Positions 24,340 to 30,692 of a DNA stretch of 33,006 nt are shown piece by piece (position 1 is the first letter of the stretch; each line of letters opens with the position of its first letter). This stretch comes from a virus: the IMG/VR virus record IMGVR_UViG_3300010939_000030, positions 1 through 33,006 of that record; one strand, 5' to 3'. The notes under the pieces are model-generated. The model saw only the letters and a program-made list of their open reading frames with translations. It did not search any database and was not told where the DNA came from. The position numbers and the translations under genes are program-made.

Positions 24340-24597
24340 GTGAAAAAAAAGATTGAGGATTATAAGGCCGAGATTAAGTGTGTGAATGCAAAATTGATTC
24401 AAGAAGGCCGACGAAGGTTTATTGCCGAATCTGAATTGGGCCATTACCAGCATTACTTTTGGGATAAGTTCAGGTTTTACGTCGAGACAAGTGCTGAGAA
24501 TAAGTATCCGATAATGACGGCCCTCATTCTCGGCCATGTTAAATTCTTCAACAAACGGAGGCCGTTTGATTTCAACCAGCTTCCGCTGGCGGTTTAA
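24340..24597 (+). CDS. 85-residue helical protein, unknown
   Basis: GTG start with AGGGGG 5 bases upstream. The protein is Lys/Glu/Tyr-rich and helical (KIEDYKAEIKCVNAKLIQEG), with a middle 'WDKFRFYVETSAENKYPIMT'. No domain recognised. It is separated by 9 bases from the deformylase gene, within the early operon. Confidence 0.6.
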   Translation: MKKKIEDYKAEIKCVNAKLIQEGRRRFIAESELGHYQHYFWDKFRFYVETSAENKYPIMTALILGHVKFFNKRRPFDFNQLPLAV

Positions 24598-24598
24598 T

Positions 24599-24853
24599 GT
24601 GAAGGTTCCCGACTTCAGGTTGATCCCAAACGATGAGACTCTTGAGGCCGACAAGTCCGTTAAAAATTGGCTTGCTTATGTTGAAATCCTTGTTCGCCGT
24701 GAACTTGAAAAGCCAAAATTCTGCCGCGTATGCAAGCAAGAAATTGACAGGCTTGAGCATGTCGCTGTCATGCAAGAGTCTGTTAAGGAAGATTTGGGGA
24801 TCGAGTATCTTTGCGATTTGTGCTGGATGAAAGGATTGTATTACTCACAATGA
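24599..24853 (+). CDS. 84-residue zinc-ribbon protein
   Basis: Start placed at GTG 24599, right after the previous stop; the longer frame would overlap that gene by 60 bases. Two CxxC pairs (FCRVC and LCDLC, about 35 residues apart) suggest a structural zinc site. The N-terminal part (VPDFRLIPNDETLEADKSVK) is acidic and helical. Likely a DNA- or protein-binding small protein; no family named. Confidence 0.6.
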   Translation: MKVPDFRLIPNDETLEADKSVKNWLAYVEILVRRELEKPKFCRVCKQEIDRLEHVAVMQESVKEDLGIEYLCDLCWMKGLYYSQ

Positions 24854-24872
24854 AATGGGCGGAGGCTAGATC

Positions 24873-25157
24873 ATGTTTAACTGGATAAAAAATATTTTCA
24901 AGAAAAAAGAGGTTAAGAAACAAGATGGGCTAACTGAAGAGCAGCGCCGGAAGGTCATGGAGAATTTTCAAAAGTCATTGGCCGCGCGAAGGAAGTCCCA
25001 GGAGCGCAGCCGGACCAGAGGGACGCCGGGAGCATTCGGCAACTCACGCTACATTCCTCCGGTGCAGTTCCTGAAGGTGTCGCTTATCCGTAAGCTTAAA
25101 CGACAAGAAGCTGCACGGGTTGCTGCATTTGAGAAAGCAAGAGGGGTGGCCCAATGA
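24873..25157 (+). CDS. Basic 94-residue protein, unknown
   Basis: ATG with GGAGG about 9 bases upstream. It opens MFNWIKNIFKKKEVKK, an amphipathic start that could touch membrane, followed by a very basic low-complexity body (AARRKSQERSRTRG) and an Arg/Lys/Ala-rich helix. It probably binds nucleic acid by charge. Its stop overlaps the next ATG (ATGA). Confidence 0.65.
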   Translation: MFNWIKNIFKKKEVKKQDGLTEEQRRKVMENFQKSLAARRKSQERSRTRGTPGAFGNSRYIPPVQFLKVSLIRKLKRQEAARVAAFEKARGVAQ

Positions 25158-25276
25158 AGAAGCCTGACCGGTGTCGATGCGGTAATTTCTCTGATAGCGG
25201 ACTTGTATGTTTAAAATGCAAAAAGACGACACCGCATTACCCAATGAAAAAGCTCAAGGCTAAGAGGCGACGATGA
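25154..25276 (+). CDS. 40-residue zinc microprotein
   Basis: ATGA-coupled to both neighbours. CRCG and CLKC pairs 14 residues apart form a compact zinc knuckle (PDRCRCGNFSDSGLVCLKC), followed by a basic tail (MKKLKAKRRR). The layout is typical of tiny phage ribbon proteins; role unknown. Confidence 0.6.
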   Translation: MKKPDRCRCGNFSDSGLVCLKCKKTTPHYPMKKLKAKRRR

Positions 25277-25341
25277 GTTTTACTGATGCAGATGAATTTT
25301 GCGAAATTTGTGGCAAAACTCTTATAAAAAATAAACCATGA
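25273..25341 (+). CDS. 22-residue peptide with CEICG motif, doubtful
   Basis: A 22-codon frame (MSFTDADEFCEICGKTLIKN) is ATGA-coupled at both ends. One CxxC pair only, so it would need a partner or dimer to bind metal. The perfect chaining argues for translation, at least as a coupling device; it may also be a remnant of a larger ribbon. Confidence 0.35.
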   Translation: MSFTDADEFCEICGKTLIKNKP

Positions 25342-25634
25342 AAGGGAAGCCAATGGATGCGAGGAAGATAGCAGATAAGTTTGTATATGAAGCCGACAAC
25401 TTTTCGAGAAAAGGTATGGGATACGAGAAGCAGTTGATCTTAACTGACCTGTTTAGAACAACGCTTACCAAAGCCCTTGAGTCCATATTCCATCGGACGA
25501 AGGAGAGGGCGGTGAAAAACATGGGCGGTGTTATTGATGATTGGGATGACATCGATGACCAAAAGAAAGTGGATGCTAGGCGTTATCTTGCCAAAGCCAT
25601 ATCCTCCATCACCTTCGAGGAGGTGAGTAAATGA
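25338..25634 (+). CDS. 98-residue protein, unknown
   Basis: Two starts are possible: ATG 25338 (coupled to the previous stop) or ATG 25353 with AAGGGAAG upstream (MDARKIADKFVYEADNFSRK). The product is charged, helical and ends FEEVSK. No domain recognised. The stop overlaps the next ATG. Confidence 0.6.
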   Translation: MKGKPMDARKIADKFVYEADNFSRKGMGYEKQLILTDLFRTTLTKALESIFHRTKERAVKNMGGVIDDWDDIDDQKKVDARRYLAKAISSITFEEVSK

Positions 25635-25855
25635 AAATAATAATTGCGTTCATTGCCGGTGTTATTTTTGCGCTTATAATCTTCTTTTTTATTGGGAAAT
25701 TTTCTGTTGGAAGGGAAACCGTTCACGGCAGGCATGGATACGACTCAATTAGGGTTTTTAACTACTATGATAATCAAAAAAATGTAACTTGCTGGTATTT
25801 CAAAAGTGGTTTTGCGGGAGGGTTATCTTGTATCCCTGATGAGGAGAGATCATGA
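25631..25855 (+). CDS. 74-residue single-span membrane protein
   Basis: ATGA-coupled, GGAGGTGAGTAA upstream. The N-terminus is one long hydrophobic span (IIIAFIAGVIFALIIFFFIG, residues 3-22). The exported part has two Cys (VTCWYF, LSCIPD) that could form a disulphide. The layout fits a small inner-membrane protein such as an exclusion or lysis-timing factor; that is inference. Confidence 0.65.
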   Translation: MKIIIAFIAGVIFALIIFFFIGKFSVGRETVHGRHGYDSIRVFNYYDNQKNVTCWYFKSGFAGGLSCIPDEERS

Positions 25856-25905
25856 ATAAATCAGTAAATCGCTAAACATGCTTTGAGAATGGAGCCATTG
25901 AAGCC

Positions 25906-26265
25906 ATGAACCGCAAAGAGATTGAGGAGAAGCTGATACGTGTACTTAAAGATTGGGCGCAACATGAATGCCACATGCCTGAGCTCAATGATAAGGATAT
26001 TACAAGGATGGTTCGAGGGTTGCTTGCTGAGTTCATCATCAAAAGGGAGAGCTATATTGAGAATCAACTCAATGAGCGTATTTGCACAACAGAGAATCTC
26101 TTGGATGAAATAAAAAGGTTTAAGGAAAGGGAGAAGAAGTTGATGGAGGCCCTGATATTTTATGCTTCTTTAAGAGTGATTCCATCCGTTAGGCCGAAAA
26201 CAATTCCAGATAAAGCCATCGAAACCCTCAAATCCATCAACTACTCGGAAGGGGACGACCGATGA
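25906..26265 (+). CDS. 119-residue charged helical protein, unknown
   Basis: ATG at 25906 (MNRKEIEEKLIRVLKDWAQH); the ribosome site is weak (GGAG sits too far away). It has a likely coiled coil in 'TTENLLDEIKRFKEREKKLM'. The end, 'PDKAIETLKSINYSEGDDR', resembles small phage early proteins, but I cannot name a family. Coupled to the next gene by ATGA. Confidence 0.6.
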   Translation: MNRKEIEEKLIRVLKDWAQHECHMPELNDKDITRMVRGLLAEFIIKRESYIENQLNERICTTENLLDEIKRFKEREKKLMEALIFYASLRVIPSVRPKTIPDKAIETLKSINYSEGDDR

Positions 26266-26366
26266 GTGACGCAACTAGCTTAATGATTTTCTGGCATATG
26301 CTGGCGATGATTTTTGTTGGGTACATGCTTTGGAGAGCAATTACTGAAAGGAACAATAAGCCCTGA
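26262..26366 (+). CDS. 34-residue membrane microprotein
   Basis: ATGA-coupled to the previous gene. A single hydrophobic span (MIFWHMLAMIFVGYMLW) between a short polar N-terminus and a basic end (RAITERNNKP), so it probably inserts in the inner membrane with the C-terminus inside. Possible holin-like or inhibitor peptide; no direct evidence. Confidence 0.55.
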   Translation: MSDATSLMIFWHMLAMIFVGYMLWRAITERNNKP

Positions 26367-26408
26367 CCGATCCTAGAGATGCGGAGGAGAAACCGACGGA
26401 GGCTTGAA

Positions 26409-26660
26409 ATGACGAAAACTGATTATCATAAAATCGGGCAAAGAAATCTTCATCACATCACCATGGCAATTCAGGTTGCTACGCTGGAAGCAACAAGTGA
26501 ACGTGGGGAAATTGAGGTAGTAAGGCGCCAGATGTTCGAAGACGTTGCTGTATACGGCCAGCAGATCGTTGAGCAGAATGAGTTTGACCGGATCGTTTAT
26601 CATGCACTTCCTTGGTGGCGTAGGCTTGTCACAGCGAAACCTAAGCGAATTGTGGTGTGA
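26409..26660 (+). CDS. 83-residue protein, unknown
   Basis: Start at ATG 26409 with GGAGG 6 bases upstream; an earlier in-frame ATG (26379) would give an Arg-rich extension without such a site. The sequence (TKTDYHKIGQRNLHHITMAI) is helical and ends basic (WWRRLVTAKPKRIVV). No family recognised. Confidence 0.6.
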   Translation: MTKTDYHKIGQRNLHHITMAIQVATLEATSERGEIEVVRRQMFEDVAVYGQQIVEQNEFDRIVYHALPWWRRLVTAKPKRIVV

Positions 26661-27169
26661 GGCCGCGACCTATGTGGCGGAAGGGACGCAAGAGACAATA
26701 CAGAGCGCATTTTCCGAAGGACCTTAGGATATTCATTCTTAGGCTTAAAGAGGCTTACCCCTTCCTTGGCAGAATTCCCATAACTGCCGGATTGCGACGG
26801 CATCCTTATTTTCGCGGGTTAAACCTGAATTATCATCTGACGGGGAATTACCTTTACCGGCAAGGGATCAAGGTTCGAGGTAACGGTAGAACGCTCTCAG
26901 TAAGGGAGAAACAGAGGCGTATTGATCTTGTCGCTAGTTTTGAGTTCTATTATAAGGTTCAGGAGCCTGAACGTTTGCCGAAATTTAAACATGATCGGGG
27001 AGCTAGTTTAACTAATAAATCGAGAGAAAATTTATGCCCGTGTTGTGATCTTTATATAGGTAAGCGGAAATTTATGAAATATTTTTATGCTGGCGATTCT
27101 CACCATGTCAACGTCTGCGCCGGGTGCCTTAAGAGGATTAAAATTGTAGCCGAGCGCTCAAAAAAATGA
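26657..27169 (+). CDS. 170-residue basic protein with zinc ribbon
   Basis: GTG at 26657 overlaps the previous stop; ATG at 26672 is an alternative. The N-terminal part is very basic and aromatic (RKRQYRAHFPKDLRIFILRL), the middle contains 'LSVREKQRRIDLVASFEFYY', and the end carries two CxxC pairs (LCPCC, VCAGC) around 35 residues apart. Most likely a nucleic-acid-binding phage protein. The stop is coupled to the lipoprotein gene. Confidence 0.6.
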   Translation: MRPRPMWRKGRKRQYRAHFPKDLRIFILRLKEAYPFLGRIPITAGLRRHPYFRGLNLNYHLTGNYLYRQGIKVRGNGRTLSVREKQRRIDLVASFEFYYKVQEPERLPKFKHDRGASLTNKSRENLCPCCDLYIGKRKFMKYFYAGDSHHVNVCAGCLKRIKIVAERSKK

Positions 27170-27390
27170 AGAAAATCAAAGCAGTATTCATTCTGGTTTT
27201 AATCGTGGGCTTGGCATCCGGATGCGGGGCCAGGATACGGCAAACGGTTATTGAACCTGGCTTGTGCTTGGGGTCTGGGTGCTATGAGCCACTTGAGGAA
27301 TGCGATTTCGCTATGTCGAACGTGCCCTGTTGTAGCTCAGGATATTACGACAGCGAAGGCGCGTTGACTTGTCAAAGCATTTACGAATAA
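27166..27390 (+). CDS. Small Cys-rich lipoprotein
   Basis: 74 residues, ATGA-coupled. Signal peptide with a good lipobox (MKKIKAVFILVLIVGLASGC, lipid Cys at 20). The mature 55 residues hold six more Cys (LCLGSGCYEP, EECDF, PCCSSG, TCQS), so they are probably disulphide-bonded in the periplasm. Short phage lipoproteins act as outer-membrane spanins or superinfection blockers. The absence of an Rz-like partner next door makes the second role as likely. Last gene of the rightward block. Confidence 0.75.
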   Translation: MKKIKAVFILVLIVGLASGCGARIRQTVIEPGLCLGSGCYEPLEECDFAMSNVPCCSSGYYDSEGALTCQSIYE

Positions 27391-27414
27391 TTTTGGCGGC
27401 TTGAACCAGCCAGC

Positions 27415-27591
27415 TTAAACTTCGCTACGGGTTTTAAAATTATCCAGCTCGGACTTGTGGATTAGCGTCACGCGCCCGAACGTCCTATAATGTTTTATCC
27501 TTCCGTCCTTCTTTGCCTTTCGGATTGCTTGCCGCGAAACTCCCTTCAGGCGCGCAAATTTCGTCAAAATCATAAAATCATCAATATCCAT
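27415..27591 (-). CDS. HTH excisionase-like DNA-binding protein
   Basis: 58 residues; ATG with AAGAGG 7 bases upstream. 'ILTKFARLKGVSRQAIRKAK' is a helix-turn-helix of the excisionase/MerR type, followed by KKDGRIKHYRTFGRVTLIHK as wing and anchoring strand. It lies at the far end of the leftward operon and converges on the lipoprotein gene. Could be a regulator or architectural DNA-bending protein; no integrase is present in the window. Confidence 0.7.
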   Translation of the reverse strand: MDIDDFMILTKFARLKGVSRQAIRKAKKDGRIKHYRTFGRVTLIHKSELDNFKTRSEV

Positions 27592-27642
27592 GATTTAGCC
27601 TCTTTCGATTAAATTCTTGCCCCGCATTTGACTTGAGAGCCA

Positions 27643-27834
27643 TTATCTCGGCGGGGTGCTTATGATGGGGATGGGTGTATTCTCGGTTGGTCTGACCTCT
27701 CTTAATCTGGTGTAGTAGATGGCGTATAACTGGCGCTTGGCCATGCGCTTAAACTTCGTGCGGGACTCCGGCCAGTAGTGCGCCAGCCATTCGATCAACT
27801 GCCATTTCTGACGCGGAGTGAAATGCCCATTCAT
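27643..27834 (-). CDS. 63-residue basic protein, unknown
   Basis: Start at ATG 27834, coupled by ATGA to the upstream membrane microprotein; a GTG-started extension to 27897 would lie in that gene's other frame. 'FTPRQKWQLIEWLAHYWPES' and 'FKRMAKRQLYAIYYTRLREV' suggest a basic helical DNA-binding protein with a Pro-rich tail. No family recognised. Confidence 0.6.
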   Translation of the reverse strand: MNGHFTPRQKWQLIEWLAHYWPESRTKFKRMAKRQLYAIYYTRLREVRPTENTPIPIISTPPR

Positions 27835-27926
27835 GTCGCGCACCGCCAAAGCGCCCAAACGACCAGCACTGTGTTTGCAGCCAAGTACCAGCCCCACAGC
27901 CAGTCATAGATTCGATAGTCGCTCAT
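27831..27926 (-). CDS. 31-residue Trp-rich membrane microprotein
   Basis: ATGA-coupled at both ends. MSDYRIYDWLWGWYLAANTV leads into LVVWALAVRDM: one hydrophobic span with several Trp and Tyr at the entry face. Its place in the same operon as the lysozyme makes a lysis-related membrane role possible, which is inference. Confidence 0.55.
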   Translation of the reverse strand: MSDYRIYDWLWGWYLAANTVLVVWALWRCAT

Positions 27927-28048
27927 GTGTCGCGCTTCTTGTGTGTGAACATGCTAGGCCAGCGCATAAGCGCTGACAGCACGCACGGGGCGCAATGGGT
28001 GCGCGTGTGGTCTGTCTTTGGGCCTCGGCATCGTTTGCAATGGGTCAT
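27923..28048 (-). CDS. 41-residue zinc microprotein
   Basis: Coupled to the genes on both sides. Two CxxC pairs, CKRC at 4-7 and CAPC at 19-22, form a ribbon (MTHCKRCRGPKTDHTRTHCA), followed by a basic helix ending KKRDT. Role unknown. Confidence 0.6.
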   Translation of the reverse strand: MTHCKRCRGPKTDHTRTHCAPCVLSALMRWPSMFTHKKRDT

Positions 28049-28239
28049 CATTCGAACCTTAGCAAAACTCCGCCCAGCAATTTTCCAGACGGTTCCTTCA
28101 GCTCGTACTTAATCCCCGCCTGAAGGTGCATATCGTAAATGCCTTTTGCGGTCGATTCTAAAAGCTTCGAGAGCTTGCGTCCGTTCTTCTGCTCGAATCG
28201 GATTGAGTCTTCAATGTGTAAAACCACGTTCAGTTTCAT
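28048..28239 (-). CDS. 63-residue protein, unknown
   Basis: ATG with AAAGGATACAGC upstream, directly after hairpin element 1. The sequence (MKLNVVLHIEDSIRFEQKNG, LSKLLESTAKGIYDMHLQAG) mixes strands and a helix and could be a small phage regulator or inhibitor. The stop TGA shares a base with the next ATG. No family recognised. Confidence 0.65.
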   Translation of the reverse strand: MKLNVVLHIEDSIRFEQKNGRKLSKLLESTAKGIYDMHLQAGIKYELKEPSGKLLGGVLLRFE

Positions 28240-28253
28240 GCTGTATCCTTTCT

Positions 28254-28302
28254 GCCCCGACTTTGGACGGGGCTTGTTGTTTAACGCCGGATCGCTCCGG
28301 CG
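28254..28302 (-). ncRNA. Two-hairpin intergenic RNA element, copy 1
   Basis: In the leftward transcript: hairpin A (7 bp, CGCCGGA/TCCGGCG, 28302-28285) with a GCGA loop of the GNRA type, an 11-base linker TTAAACAACAA, then hairpin B (6 bp, GCCCCG/CGGGGC, 28273-28254) with an 8-base loop. AAAGGA and ATG of the next gene follow. Copy 2 at 28592-28638 has the same geometry with different stem sequences. No T-run, so it is not a plain terminator. Confidence 0.75.
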
Positions 28303-28306
28303 CTCA

Positions 28307-28570
28307 TCACGCCGTTACTGGCTCTTGCTCTGGCGCCATAAGTTTTGCTGACGCCTTCCTGAGTTTGGCGACTGCCTTCTCTAATTCTGGCAGGTGTTCA
28401 ATGGCAAGCGTAACCCCGCGCTTAGTCGGACGGTATACAGTCTCACCTTCCATCTGAAACCATACGCGGAAGTCGATAAAAACTTTCCCTTTATATTTGC
28501 GAAGCTGAACTCTTATTTCTTCGCTCTCGTTTCTGGTGATGCTGTGAACTAAATAATTTTGCTCTGGCAT
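28307..28570 (-). CDS. PC4/p15-like single-strand DNA-binding coactivator
   Basis: 87 residues; ATG at 28570 with GAAAGGGG upstream, just after hairpin element 2. 'EIRVQLRKYKGKVFIDFRVW' and 'YRPTKRGVTLAIEHLPELEK' follow the beta-sheet-plus-helix layout of bacterial and phage PC4 proteins. They bind single-stranded or melted DNA and assist transcription or replication. The Lys/Ala/Glu-rich C-terminus is probably flexible. Close to the complete family length. Confidence 0.8.
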   Translation of the reverse strand: MPEQNYLVHSITRNESEEIRVQLRKYKGKVFIDFRVWFQMEGETVYRPTKRGVTLAIEHLPELEKAVAKLRKASAKLMAPEQEPVTA

Positions 28571-28591
28571 GATATGACCCCTTTCGGTTGT

Positions 28592-28638
28592 GCGCGGGCT
28601 TGTGACCGCGCTTGCTGTTTAACGCGCCAGAAGGCGCG
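28592..28638 (-). ncRNA. Two-hairpin intergenic RNA element, copy 2
   Basis: In the leftward transcript: hairpin A (6 bp, CGCGCC/GGCGCG, 28638-28623) with a TTCT loop, an 11-base linker TTAAACAGCAA, then hairpin B (6 bp, GCGCGG/CCGCGC, 28611-28592) with an 8-base loop. The linker differs from copy 1 at one base, while the stems differ but still pair. The PC4 gene begins about 20 bases downstream. Confidence 0.75.
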
Positions 28639-28642
28639 CCAC

Positions 28643-29128
28643 TCACGCTTTTGAGTGTCTATCAATGACCGCATGCCCGCCCTGATAAAGCTCAGGGTAT
28701 ACGGGGATTTCCTCATCGAGTCCATCCCCTGAAGCCGGAACGCTTAGGACATGCTCGCGCTTGAAATTCGGGTTAAGTTGTCCGGCGTCAATCCACGAGC
28801 GGATAGCGTCAGGCGTCGCCACGAAGTTATAGCAAGCGTTCCCGCGCATTGTCCTGTTAAGTTCCGTATCGCATTTTATGGGCTGATCCCATCCCTCGAA
28901 AATAGCCGATTCTGTGTCCTTGAGAGGTGCCGAGGAGTACGCCCGGCTTCTGAGCGGAAAAATGTATTGCGTTCGTTTCCCGCGTTCTTTGAAAACCGGA
29001 TTGCCGTCGATGTGAATCCTCGTAATAAAGATTTCCCGCTTACTCGTCATAGCCATCATTGACCCGATGGCGTAAACGGTGTACTCATTACCTGCTCGCA
29101 TAATGCTGTCTATCGTCTGTGTTTCCAT
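28643..29128 (-). CDS. 161-residue protein, unknown
   Basis: ATG 2 bases after the lysozyme stop, AGAGG upstream. The body has 'YTVYAIGSMMAMTSKREIFI', 'TRIHIDGNPVFKERGKRTQY' and 'SSAPLKDTESAIFEGWDQPI', with a Pro/Asp-rich C-terminus. It looks like a complete soluble alpha/beta protein but I recognise no family. It sits between the lysozyme gene and hairpin element 2. Confidence 0.65.
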   Translation of the reverse strand: METQTIDSIMRAGNEYTVYAIGSMMAMTSKREIFITRIHIDGNPVFKERGKRTQYIFPLRSRAYSSAPLKDTESAIFEGWDQPIKCDTELNRTMRGNACYNFVATPDAIRSWIDAGQLNPNFKREHVLSVPASGDGLDEEIPVYPELYQGGHAVIDRHSKA

Positions 29129-29130
29129 TT

Positions 29131-29637
29131 TTAACCTCTCTTGTTGATGATGATTTTTAATCTCTGATCCGAATCAATTATCGAGATAAGGCGCTCCGGC
29201 CTTGTCCCTGTCTGGTGATACCATTTACTAGAGCGCATTTCCCGAATGATGCCTTGCGTGCCGCGCTCCTGTAATGCTACGCGCAAGCGCTTAAATTTAA
29301 AAAGCCGGTTCCCTAAATTGTAGGCCATGTCAACGATTGCTATTTTCTCTCCTGCTGTCATTTGAACCCACGCGGACGCGCTGAACCTGACCGCGCGCGC
29401 TGTGGCCTCGTCGTACTTCAGGAGGAAAACCTCTCGGGCGTGATCCCGCGTCATTTTATCGCATGAATGATAAGCACAATTAAACCCGTATCCTATGGTC
29501 TGAATCCCTCGCGTGTCGGTGTACGCTGTAGCGCTGAACCCTTCAAGCTCTTGGGTAAGCGCTCTCCCATGCGCTTCCCACGCGGACGCATCCGGCGCGC
29601 ACAGCATGAGAAACGCAAGGGCTAGAGCTGTTTTCAC
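29131..29637 (-). CDS. Exported GH24 lysozyme (endolysin)
   Basis: 168 residues from GTG 29637, which overlaps the methyltransferase stop (GTGA) and has GGGGAG upstream; an ATG 18 bases earlier is less likely. A Sec signal or signal-anchor precedes the enzyme (MKTALALAFLMLCAPDASA). The T4-type catalytic triad has exact spacing: Glu32, Asp41, Thr47 in 'ELEGFSATAYTDTRGIQTIG'. 'AGEKIAIVDMAYNLGNRLFK' completes the fold. It cuts the glycan strand of peptidoglycan. Export by Sec would make it independent of a large-hole holin, as in signal-arrest-release endolysins. Confidence 0.88.
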   Translation of the reverse strand: MKTALALAFLMLCAPDASAWEAHGRALTQELEGFSATAYTDTRGIQTIGYGFNCAYHSCDKMTRDHAREVFLLKYDEATARAVRFSASAWVQMTAGEKIAIVDMAYNLGNRLFKFKRLRVALQERGTQGIIREMRSSKWYHQTGTRPERLISIIDSDQRLKIIINKRG

Positions 29638-30224
29638 AATTTCGTTTCTCCCCATTGTCCGGCCATTGCGTCAGCTATTCCCTGATATGTTCTGCTTCGT
29701 ATCTTCCAGCGGTCTTTTGAGGGGGGCAGACTGTTTTGACCGCCTGGCGTTTGATTCGCCCACCTGGCGGGGTTATGCGTTATAAGTATTTCAGTGGCCA
29801 TGAGTGGAGGCAATCCTTTAAGCCAAAGCCCTGTCTTCTTGCTCTCCGGGTGTCCAAATTCGTATGGCTGTATATACTGATCCGGTTTTCGATACACTGT
29901 TGACATGATGCCAACAGGGTTTTCTATCGCGATACGGTCAATGGGCGCGTCAGCCAGGAGCATAAAAAAATTAATGCCTTGTTGCTGGCGTCCATCTGCT
30001 TTCTTTTCCCTCCAAAACGTTGCACCCGACACGCTTAGATGTGTGCATGGCGGGTGAGCGATCATTAAATCCCAGCCTTGTTTTAAGACTGGCGCTATGT
30101 CCCCTTTAATGTGCGGTCCTGGGTTTTCAGTCTCAAGTGAGTCACAACTTACGGCTTCGTGTCCCTTTTTAATAAAAGCATCGCGGACAATTCCGCTGAA
30201 CTCGCAAGCGATCAAGACTCTCAT
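29634..30224 (-). CDS. C5-cytosine methyltransferase-like protein
   Basis: 196 residues; ATG at 30224 with no ribosome site. 'MRVLIACEFSGIVRDAFIKK' matches SAM motif I, 'MIAHPPCTHLSVSG' holds the catalytic Pro-Cys (Cys60), and 'IAIENPVGIM' is motif VI (ENP at 101-103 in place of ENV). The length is well under a typical enzyme, with a very small target-recognition part, as seen in many phage versions. Likely function: methylating phage DNA against host restriction. First gene of the leftward lysis operon. Confidence 0.75.
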   Translation of the reverse strand: MRVLIACEFSGIVRDAFIKKGHEAVSCDSLETENPGPHIKGDIAPVLKQGWDLMIAHPPCTHLSVSGATFWREKKADGRQQQGINFFMLLADAPIDRIAIENPVGIMSTVYRKPDQYIQPYEFGHPESKKTGLWLKGLPPLMATEILITHNPARWANQTPGGQNSLPPSKDRWKIRSRTYQGIADAMAGQWGETKL

Positions 30225-30233
30225 GTTGTCATA

Positions 30234-30262
30234 ATGGTAACATTAGAGTATCGGGCTGTCAA
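30234..30262 (-). promoter_or_regulatory. Candidate leftward promoter of the methyltransferase/lysis operon
   Basis: TTGACA (30262-30257, perfect) and TACCAT (30239-30234, four of six) are 17 bases apart on the minus strand. The predicted start lies only about 3-4 bases before the ATG at 30224. A small palindrome, TAATGGTAACATTA (30232-30245), covers the -10 box and could be an operator. Confidence 0.5.
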
Positions 30263-30394
30263 CAGGCTATAAATGCTTGAATACAGTCAAAATGCCTGTT
30301 TGTCCATAATAAATGGCTCATGATGGCCATGTAAAGCGCGATCTCTGAGTTGGCAATGCTTGGACATGGCCCGCTTGCTTTCAATCCGTAACAG

Positions 30395-30435
30395 AGCCAC
30401 TTATGTCACTTGATTTTGTTTAAGTGGCTTTTTTT
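30395..30435 (+). terminator. Hairpin with T-run, rightward
   Basis: AGCCACTT (30395-30402) pairs with AAGTGGCT (30422-30429) around a 19-base loop, followed by seven T. There is no rightward gene upstream, so it would end an unannotated short transcript or shield the repeats from read-through. The stem itself is made from the CCACTTA repeat. Confidence 0.6.
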
Positions 30436-30663
30436 AACCGTTGATATCATTGCTCTTAACCACTTAACCACTATAACCACTTAAAATAGGTGTAAAGTTA
30501 TATCGGAAACGGAGGTAGTCATATACGCTACTAACGGGAAAAAGAGTGTAAAGAAGCTCACATCCTGCCGTTATTATAAGGAATCAAGTGGACATAGTGG
30601 TTATGACGATTTATCAACGACTTAAACCGTTATGTAGTAACGCTTTTATTGCCATGCCACTTA
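30397..30663. repeat. Iteron-like CCACTTA repeats in both orientations
   Basis: CCACTTA occurs at 30397, 30460, 30477 and 30657 and inverted at 30421. Shorter AACCACT or AGTGGTT forms lie at 30466 and 30596 (inverted), and AAGTGG at 30586. A tight cluster of three AACCACT units (30458, 30466, 30475) is spaced 8-9 bases. Such arrays bind initiator or regulator proteins. Confidence 0.65.
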
Positions 30664-30692
30664 AAACTACAATATGTAAATAACCCATAATA

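Noticed and set aside
25852-25905. Micro-frames of 6-7 codons between two early genes
   Set aside because: Too short to support as genes; at most leader peptides.
27621-27656. Hairpin CCCCGC/GCGGGG with a 25-base loop after the 63-residue gene
   Set aside because: It overlaps the 3' end of that gene and lacks a T-run on either strand, so I do not call a terminator.
30588-30683. 31-codon GTG frame with AAGGA upstream in the control region
   Set aside because: Plausible ribosome site, but it runs through the repeat motifs, has no coupling to neighbours and no recognisable features.
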